Origin: an uncultured Murdochiella sp.
GTDB lineage: Bacteria; Bacillota; Clostridia; Tissierellales; Peptoniphilaceae
NCBI RefSeq assembly: GCF_902488755.1
Contig: NZ_CABTXF010000009.1
Span: forward strand, 1-38,246
Direction: 5' to 3'
DNA length: 38,246 nucleotides
The number at the start of each line of letters is the position of its first letter. Within the stretch, counting starts at the first letter, position 1. The notes beneath the pieces are model-generated. The model saw nothing but the letters and a program-made list of their open reading frames with translations, made no database searches and was not told the origin of the DNA. Position numbers and translations under genes: made by a program. Shown piece after piece: positions 32,631 through 38,246 of the stretch.

Positions 32631-34001
32631 ATGGAACAAAAAAAACAAAAACGATGGACATTTTTAGAACTGAATATGCTGCGTACCATTTTTGGTTTGG
32701 CGTGGCCGTCGATTTTGGAGAACTTAGCGACGACGATTACGAATATCATCGATACGGTGATGGTATCGCCTCTGGGCGCAGCAGCGGTGGCTGCGGTGGG
32801 TATTACCATCCAACCTATTTTCCTTTTTTTATCACCGATTATTGCCATGTATATTGCGGTAGCGGCGATTGTTGCGCGAAGAAAAGGAGAAGGAAAACGC
32901 GCCGAAGCAAACCAGACGGTAATGACGGTGTTGTTGGTTTCGCTGGTTATCTACCTCTTTATCGCGATAGTGATCAATCTTTTTTACGATCCCCTTTTGC
33001 GCTTTATGGGTTCCAATCCCGATATTCATGAAGATGCTGCGCGTTATCTGCGGATTCTTCTTACCGGGTCGATTTTTAACATCGCGACCATGATTATTAA
33101 TGCCGGTCACAGTGGATCGGGTAACACGCGCGTCGCTTTTGTTTCTAACCTCACCGCGAGCGTAGTGAACATCACCTGTAACTATTTGCTTATTGAAGGA
33201 CATCTTGGATTTCCGGCGTTGGGCGTAACGGGCGCAGCCATTGCTTCGGTGGGCGGACAGGCGTGCGGTTTGGTCGTCAGTATTACCTCGCTTTTCCAGC
33301 ACGATAGTTTCATTCAGATACGGTATTGCGTACAAAAGAAGGTGCGTCCGGCTTGGGACGCACTCAAGGTTGTCGCCGCGCTTACCGTGAATATTTTTAT
33401 TGAAAACCTGTTGATGCGTGTTGGGTTTATGGTTACGGCGATGCAGGCGGCAAGTCTTGGTACGGAGGTTTTCGCGACGCATAATGTGGGCATGAACCTT
33501 TTGAACTTTGGTTTTTCCCTTGCGAGCGGAATGCAGACGGCTGCCGTGGCATCAACCGGTTCGGCGCTGGGTGCTGGAAACAAAAAGAAGGCCATGGATT
33601 ACGGCTACACCTGTCTTTCTATAGGAACGCTTCTGTCGGTGTTGTGGTTTATCATCTTGTTCTTTTTCGGCGGCGCGTTTTTCCGCATCACGTTTTCCGA
33701 GGCGAGTTTTATCCTCCGCGGCATTCGCATTTCTCGCTACGTCATGTTTATTGTGCTCTTCCAAATTATTTCCATCGTTTGTGCCGGAGCGCTGCGTGCT
33801 GCAGGAGACGTGCGATATACGTTACTGGTTTCCACGATTACGATTACCGTAATTCGTTCCGCGGTTACCATCCTTTTGGTTCAGTTTTGCAATATGGGTA
33901 TTGACGGAATCTGGTTGGGCATTCTCGCCCATCAGTTTACGAGTGCCATCTTGATGTTGGCGCGCTTCCGTCGGGGAAAATGGGTGGAATTGAAGATTTG
34001 A
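32631..34001 (+). CDS. MATE family multidrug/sodium antiporter
   Basis: This 456-residue protein has about 12 membrane segments in two similar halves. The N-terminal half has WPSILENLATTITNIIDTVMVSPLG, typical of NorM-like MATE proteins, and NAGHSGSGNTR. The C-terminal half has NVGMNLLNFGFSLASGMQTAAVASTGSALGAG. Such proteins expel cationic compounds with sodium or protons. The transported compound cannot be inferred. The gene sits between GNAT and the HerA-like ATPase on the same strand with short spacing, so the three may share a transcript. Its ribosome binding site (GAGAGAG) is weak. Confidence 0.92.
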   Translation: MEQKKQKRWTFLELNMLRTIFGLAWPSILENLATTITNIIDTVMVSPLGAAAVAAVGITIQPIFLFLSPIIAMYIAVAAIVARRKGEGKRAEANQTVMTVLLVSLVIYLFIAIVINLFYDPLLRFMGSNPDIHEDAARYLRILLTGSIFNIATMIINAGHSGSGNTRVAFVSNLTASVVNITCNYLLIEGHLGFPALGVTGAAIASVGGQACGLVVSITSLFQHDSFIQIRYCVQKKVRPAWDALKVVAALTVNIFIENLLMRVGFMVTAMQAASLGTEVFATHNVGMNLLNFGFSLASGMQTAAVASTGSALGAGNKKKAMDYGYTCLSIGTLLSVLWFIILFFFGGAFFRITFSEASFILRGIRISRYVMFIVLFQIISIVCAGALRAAGDVRYTLLVSTITITVIRSAVTILLVQFCNMGIDGIWLGILAHQFTSAILMLARFRRGKWVELKI

Positions 34002-34021
34002 TGCAAGAGAAAGGAAAGCAC

Positions 34022-36496
34022 ATGAAAATCATCGAACGACTTGGCGAATTTTATCTCGGTCAGCATGTGGATGCCCAGACAGGGGACAAGCAGGATATCC
34101 CCTTTCTCTATGCATCTTCTGACCTGACCACGCATGCGGTGCTGGTTGGCATGACCGGCAGCGGTAAGACGGGTTTGGGCATCGATGTCTTGGAGGAAGC
34201 GATTGTGGATGGCTTGCCTGCCATGGTCATTGATCCAAAGGGGGACATGGCGAACCTCTTATTGGCGTTTCCTTCTATACAGGGAGAGCAACTTTTGCCC
34301 TGGATTTCGCCGCAAGCAGCAGAACAGGCAGGACTATCCGCTGAAGCGTATGCCGAAGAGGAGGCGAAGCGCTGGCAGGAAGGACGAAAGGCTTTCGGTA
34401 TGGATGAAGAGCGAATAGCCCTTCTTTCGCAGGCGGATATTACCGTGTATACGCCGGGGTCGCGTATGGGCGAACCACTTTCCGTTATGGATTTCGGACA
34501 GCTTCCTCCGCAGACCATCTTGGCAGAAGAGGAGAGTTTTACGGGCTACGTGTCTTCCACCGCTGCCGGACTTTTGGCACTTGTCGATGTCGATGCGGAT
34601 CCGCTGACCAGCAAGGCGCATCTGTTGCTCAGTACGATATTATCTGCACGATGGAAGGCAGGGCAATCGTTGGATATGCCGACGTTGATCGGCGCAATTC
34701 AGCAGCCGAATTTGGAGAAAATCGGCGTTATGCCACTGGAGGCGTTTTATCCCGAAAAAGAGCGAATGGCACTGGCGATGCGTTTTAATCAGTTATTCGC
34801 TTCACCCCAGTTTTCGGCTTGGCAGGAAGGGACTGCGCCCGATCCGCAGCGTTTGCTCTATACGCCGGAAGGCAAGCCGCGTGTAGCCATTCTTTCCTTG
34901 GCACATTTGAATGACCACGAGCGGATGTTTGTGGTGACGCTTATGCTGAATCAGATGGTGGGGTGGATGCGTCGTCAAAGCGGACAGTCCGCCCTACGTA
35001 CACTTCTTTACATGGATGAAGTACAGGGCTATTTTCCACCAGTAGCCAATCCTGCTTCGAAAGCCCCCATGATGACGCTGCTTAAGCAGGCGCGCGCGTT
35101 TGGACTGGGCATCGTTTTAGCCACGCAAAATCCGGCGGATTTAGATTACAAAGGATTGTCCAACATCGGCACTTGGTTCATCGGACATTTGCAGACACAG
35201 CAGGATCGTGACCGCCTTTTGGACGGGATGGATGCGGATGGCACGCTTGCTCAAAATCGCAGCGAACTGAACGCACTGCTTTCTCGTTTACCGAAACGGA
35301 CGTTCTATGTACATAATATTCATGCACGTGAGGATGCGTTATTTTCCACACGTTGGACCATGTCCTATCTGGCAGGTCCGCTGACGGGAACACAGCTTAA
35401 AGCCTTAACCAAAGGGACGATGGAAAGAACCGTTATTCGCGAGGAAGACAAGGGTACGGTTTTTTCGGATGCACCAATTCCGTCTATTGCGGATATCCCG
35501 GCGGAAAAAGATTCCGCCATTCCCACTGCGGCAGAGACAAGCGTCATCTCTTCTTCGTCCAGCGCAAGCGCTGTTTCTCCTACGGATGATGTAAGCCCGG
35601 TTCCTCCGCTTCTGCCGAAAGGAATTACCGCATATTATCATCCGGCTTCCGCTTCGGCGTCTTATACAGCGCACCTTTGCGGAAGCGCAAATATCTTTTA
35701 TGAAGACGAAAAGGCGGGCATTGCTACCGAGAAGGCGTGTCTTTATCTCACGACGATTCCTGAACCGCCTCGCAGCGCCGATTGGGAGAATGCGCAAAAG
35801 GAGGATCCGGCAGCGTTTACTTTACAGGCAGAGGCTCCGCAGGGCGCTTCTTTCCTGCCGTTTTCGTTTGATGCCTTGCGAGGCGATACGGTAAAAAATG
35901 CAAAAGCATCTTTCAAGAATTATCTCTATGCCAATGAGCGACTGCGTGTATCTCGGCATCCCCAGACCGGAATTTATGGTCGTCCCGGCGAAGACGAGTC
36001 TTTTGCGATTCGTGTGGATGGCGCATTGCGCGATGCTCGCGATCAGGAAATGCAGAAAATCAAGGAAAAATACCAACGCAAATTGGATACGATGCAGGAA
36101 CGTATCCGAAAAGCGGAGTTAGCTGTGCAGCGAGAAGAAACACAGGCGGAAGCGGCGAAGCAGAATACGATGGTTAGTGTTGGTTCAGCGCTTTTAGGCG
36201 GACTTTTCGGACGAAAGAAAATCAGTTCGTCGCTGGTAACTCGTGTAGGCAGTTCGGCACGCTCGTTCAGCCGTCAACGTGCGCAAGAGGAGGATATTCG
36301 GCGCGCAGAGGCGAATGTCGAGGCGTATCAACAGGAATTTAAGCGTTTGGAAGAGTCGCTTGCCGCGGAGCTGGAACAGGTGAGTGAACGGTTTTCCACG
36401 GCGCGTGATGCGGTCGAAGAGGTAGAAATTAAACCGAAAAAAACCAATATTCAAGTGCAGGATATTTTTCTGGTGTGGATGCCGGATGAGCAGTAA
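34022..36496 (+). CDS. HerA-like hexameric ATPase with C-terminal coiled coil
   Basis: This 824-residue protein has Walker A GMTGSGKT at 43-50, IDPKGDMANLLL shortly after, and Walker B LLYMDEVQGYFPP near 327-340. The sensor-like stretch GLGIVLATQNPADLDYKG and HLQTQQDRDRLLDGM follow. These are typical of the HerA/FtsK/VirB4-like ATPases. A Ser/Pro/Ala-rich linker (about 487-550) joins a C-terminal part with a DNA- or protein-binding look and two long coiled coils (about 670-725 and 755-805) flanking SALLGGLFGRKK. It ends in DIFLVWMP. No NurA nuclease is adjacent. Members of this large family move DNA or proteins; the role here is unknown. ATG 34022 has GAAAGGAAAG upstream; ATG 34001 overlapping the MATE stop is possible. 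Confidence 0.85.
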   Translation: MKIIERLGEFYLGQHVDAQTGDKQDIPFLYASSDLTTHAVLVGMTGSGKTGLGIDVLEEAIVDGLPAMVIDPKGDMANLLLAFPSIQGEQLLPWISPQAAEQAGLSAEAYAEEEAKRWQEGRKAFGMDEERIALLSQADITVYTPGSRMGEPLSVMDFGQLPPQTILAEEESFTGYVSSTAAGLLALVDVDADPLTSKAHLLLSTILSARWKAGQSLDMPTLIGAIQQPNLEKIGVMPLEAFYPEKERMALAMRFNQLFASPQFSAWQEGTAPDPQRLLYTPEGKPRVAILSLAHLNDHERMFVVTLMLNQMVGWMRRQSGQSALRTLLYMDEVQGYFPPVANPASKAPMMTLLKQARAFGLGIVLATQNPADLDYKGLSNIGTWFIGHLQTQQDRDRLLDGMDADGTLAQNRSELNALLSRLPKRTFYVHNIHAREDALFSTRWTMSYLAGPLTGTQLKALTKGTMERTVIREEDKGTVFSDAPIPSIADIPAEKDSAIPTAAETSVISSSSSASAVSPTDDVSPVPPLLPKGITAYYHPASASASYTAHLCGSANIFYEDEKAGIATEKACLYLTTIPEPPRSADWENAQKEDPAAFTLQAEAPQGASFLPFSFDALRGDTVKNAKASFKNYLYANERLRVSRHPQTGIYGRPGEDESFAIRVDGALRDARDQEMQKIKEKYQRKLDTMQERIRKAELAVQREETQAEAAKQNTMVSVGSALLGGLFGRKKISSSLVTRVGSSARSFSRQRAQEEDIRRAEANVEAYQQEFKRLEESLAAELEQVSERFSTARDAVEEVEIKPKKTNIQVQDIFLVWMPDEQ

Positions 36497-36526
36497 CGAG
36501 AAGGCAACCGTAGAAAAGAGGAAGTT

Positions 36527-37747
36527 ATGAAGTTTTCCCAGCGAAGTGAAACATTGAAGGCCTCCCCTATCCGCAAATTTTCGGATGCGGTAACTCGCGT
36601 GGAGGCTTCGGGTATTGAAGTGATTCCGATGAATATCGGTCAACCGGATATTCCGACACCGCCGGATTTTTTAGAGGCAGTGCGTCACTATGATGTGGAT
36701 GTTTTGGCATATCAAAATTCGCGCGGTATGAAGCGCACGTTAGAAACCATGCAGCTCTATCTGCACAATTATGGGCTGGAATTTGCCTTGGATGAAATCT
36801 GCATTACCAATGGAGCGAGTGAGGGATTGAATTTTGCTCTTTCGCTTACCTGTGATGCCGGAGATGCCATTTTAGCGATGGAGCCTTTTTACACGAATTA
36901 CAACAGCATCGCGCAGGTGCAGGGCGTTGGCATTGTGGCAGCAACGACCTATGCTAAAGACGGCTTCCGTGTTCCCTCGCTTGCCGAATGGGATCGTGTC
37001 ATTTCGGCATCAGGCAAGGCGGATCGCTTGAAAGCGCTTATTCTTTCTTCGCCTGCGAATCCCACCGGAAGGGTGTATACGGATGAAGAAATGCGAATTT
37101 TGGTGGATCTCGTTGAAAAATACGATTTATGGCTGATTGCCGATGAAGTCTATCGTGAGTTTAATTATACGTCCCGCCCCTTCCATTCCTTTGCGGAATA
37201 CGAAGAAATCAAGGATCGTGTGATTTTAGTGGACAGTATTTCCAAGAAATACTCCGCCTGTGGGGCGCGCATCGGTTCGTTGGCATCCAAAAACAGAGAC
37301 TTCAATGAGAAGGCACTTCGCCTCTGCCAGACTCGCCTTTGTGTTTCGACCCTCGACCAAATCGGCGCTGGGGCGATGGATATTGTGGATGATGCCTATG
37401 TAGAGGACAATCGCCGTACCTATCGTCATCGTCGGGATGCTCTGCAAAAACGTCTTGAACAGATGGATGGGATTATCGCACCAGTACCGGAAGGTGCCTT
37501 TTATCTCATTATCAAGTTGCCGGTGGATAATGCAGAAGACTTTGTGCGCTGGACGCTGGAAAATGTGCGCGTCAATGGCAAAACGGTTCTCATGACACCT
37601 GCCGAGTCGTTTTATGCCACGCCGGGTTTAGGAAAAGACGAGGTTCGTCTTTCCTATTGCGTCAAAACGGAACGTCTTCTTGAAGCGATGGATATTTTGG
37701 AAATCGCGTTGAAGGACTATCCTGGCACATGTAAACAAGGTGCATAG
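36527..37747 (+). CDS. Class I/II PLP-dependent aminotransferase
   Basis: This 406-residue fold-type I enzyme resembles aspartate aminotransferases. It has MNIGQPDIPTPPDF, the ring-stacking segment ITNGASEGLNFALSL, SSPANPTGRVYT, the Asp/Tyr cofactor contacts in LIADEVYREF, and the Schiff-base lysine in DSISKKYSACGARIG. The substrate-carboxylate arginine is expected in DEVRLSYC. It would move amino groups between amino acids and 2-oxo acids in the cytosol; aspartate and glutamate are the likely pair, but aromatic or alanine specificity is possible. It follows the ATPase gene after 30 bases with GAGGAAG before the ATG, and ends at a terminator. Confidence 0.92.
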   Translation: MKFSQRSETLKASPIRKFSDAVTRVEASGIEVIPMNIGQPDIPTPPDFLEAVRHYDVDVLAYQNSRGMKRTLETMQLYLHNYGLEFALDEICITNGASEGLNFALSLTCDAGDAILAMEPFYTNYNSIAQVQGVGIVAATTYAKDGFRVPSLAEWDRVISASGKADRLKALILSSPANPTGRVYTDEEMRILVDLVEKYDLWLIADEVYREFNYTSRPFHSFAEYEEIKDRVILVDSISKKYSACGARIGSLASKNRDFNEKALRLCQTRLCVSTLDQIGAGAMDIVDDAYVEDNRRTYRHRRDALQKRLEQMDGIIAPVPEGAFYLIIKLPVDNAEDFVRWTLENVRVNGKTVLMTPAESFYATPGLGKDEVRLSYCVKTERLLEAMDILEIALKDYPGTCKQGA

Positions 37748-37799
37748 CGAATTGTAGGGCAGCACAAGGTTTTTAAGCGTATGGAAGAATTTCGAAGAG

Positions 37800-37831
37800 G
37801 AAGCGACAGGGCGACCGTCGCTTCTTTTTTT
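37800..37831 (+). terminator. Rho-independent terminator after the aminotransferase gene
   Basis: GAAGCGAC (37800-37807) pairs with GTCGCTTC (37817-37824), followed by seven T residues. The following stretch 37832-37986 holds no gene that I can support. Confidence 0.9.
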
Positions 37832-37986
37832 GTAGACGCAGGACGGTGGACGATGTGGCCGGAATGGAGAATATAGGGCGCAGGGAAATATACCGAGCCA
37901 GTGAAAGTGCAGATCTAAAGACATTAATAATCGAGTGAAAGCATCGCGCAAGGAAAATGCTGACCAAGCGACAAAAACGAACACGA

Positions 37987-38246
37987 CCCTGGCAGTCTAT
38001 AGAATATTGGATTTGCCAGGGGTGAAAAATACGGGTGTGCCCCTGGCAAATGGTAAAAAAAGTCGGTAGCCAGGGGGCAAGAAGTGGCAAACACCCCTGG
38101 CAAATGGCAAAAAATGTCGATAGCCAGGGTCGCCTCGCCCGAAAACACCCCTGGCAAATGGTAAAAAAAGTCGGTAGCCAGGGGGCAAGAAGTGGCAAAC
38201 ACCCCTGGCAAATGGCAAAAAATGTCGATAGCCAGGGTCGCCTCGC
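37987..38246. repeat. 54/108-bp higher-order hairpin repeat array, running off the window
   Basis: CCCTGGC and GCCAGGG alternate. Each 35-base element (CCCTGGC, 21 bases, GCCAGGG) starts at 37987 (divergent first copy), 38041, 38095, 38149 and 38203. The last four starts are exactly 54 bases apart. Elements at 38041 and 38149 are identical with their spacers, as are those at 38095 and 38203 as far as visible, so the true period is 108 bases in two alternating types. Reading frames stay open through it on the minus strand because 54 is a multiple of 3. They give repetitive peptides and are not credible genes. Confidence 0.95.

Noticed and set aside
37773..38218. Long overlapping minus-strand reading frames giving repetitive peptides (LPFARGV, CHFLPPGYRLF)
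   Set aside because: They arise because the repeat period (54) is a multiple of three and the unit lacks stops in several frames. Three frames are open at once and there is no ribosome binding site.
37987..38246. CRISPR array
   Set aside because: Elements and spacers are both repeated with a 108-bp super-period, the spacers are not unique, and no cas gene is present.

Overview
The window reads as chromosomal DNA of an anaerobic, amino-acid-fermenting low-to-mid-GC Firmicute. Strong AGGAGG-type ribosome binding sites, GTG/TTG starts, a Bacillus-type parS/ParA/ParB locus, NAD-type glutamate dehydrogenase, iron-sulfur L-serine dehydratase (separate alpha and beta subunits), phosphate acetyltransferase and a class Ia ribonucleotide reductase all fit this. 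A Tissierellia/Peptoniphilaceae-type anaerobic coccus is my best guess, but only from gene content. The left end is probably close to oriC, because two canonical parS sites precede parA-parB.

Layout. 1-4.5 kb: a 120-bp perfect palindrome centred on parS, a second parS, then the overlapping or tightly packed run cinA-parA-parB-DUF4446 protein. 4.6-9.3 kb: pta, nicotinate phosphoribosyltransferase (minus strand), a HAD phosphatase, and a thioredoxin overlapping a thioredoxin-reductase-like flavoprotein whose pyridine-nucleotide site is degenerate. 9.4-14.4 kb: fumC, a diacylglycerol-type glycosyltransferase (minus), and the translationally coupled murI-gdh pair. 14.6-21.4 kb: an SPFH membrane protein overlapping a ribbon-helix-helix protein, a CitA/CitB-type two-component system, and two tandem NCS2/AzgA-like permeases. 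21.4-22.6 kb: an AT-rich island with a secreted protein of unknown family and an overlapping two-TM protein. 22.7-25.7 kb (minus): sdaAA, sdaAB and an SLC1-type amino acid symporter. 25.7-30.2 kb: a 54-bp-period repeat array, a dispersed repeat and nrdAB (minus) with a promoter carrying two well-spaced NrdR-box-like sites. 30.4-38.2 kb: an AT-rich compact ABC exporter half-transporter, then GNAT, MATE, HerA-like ATPase and class I aminotransferase genes on the plus strand, ending in a second 54/108-bp-period hairpin array that runs off the window.

How the genes fit together: glutamate dehydrogenase, fumarase, serine dehydratase, the serine/dicarboxylate-type symporter, the aminotransferase and Pta describe amino-acid uptake, deamination and acetyl-phosphate formation. 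MurI uses the same glutamate pool for D-glutamate. ParABS and the DUF4446 protein form the chromosome-segregation locus. The less ordinary parts are the parS-centred palindrome, a DUF4446 protein enlarged by a coiled coil, the possibly NAD(P)H-independent thioredoxin reductase, the AT-rich secreted/two-TM pair, the compact ABC protein, the HerA-like ATPase, and two repeat arrays of different sequence but the same 54-bp alternating-hairpin design. I saw no tRNA, rRNA, CRISPR array, IS element or prophage genes.
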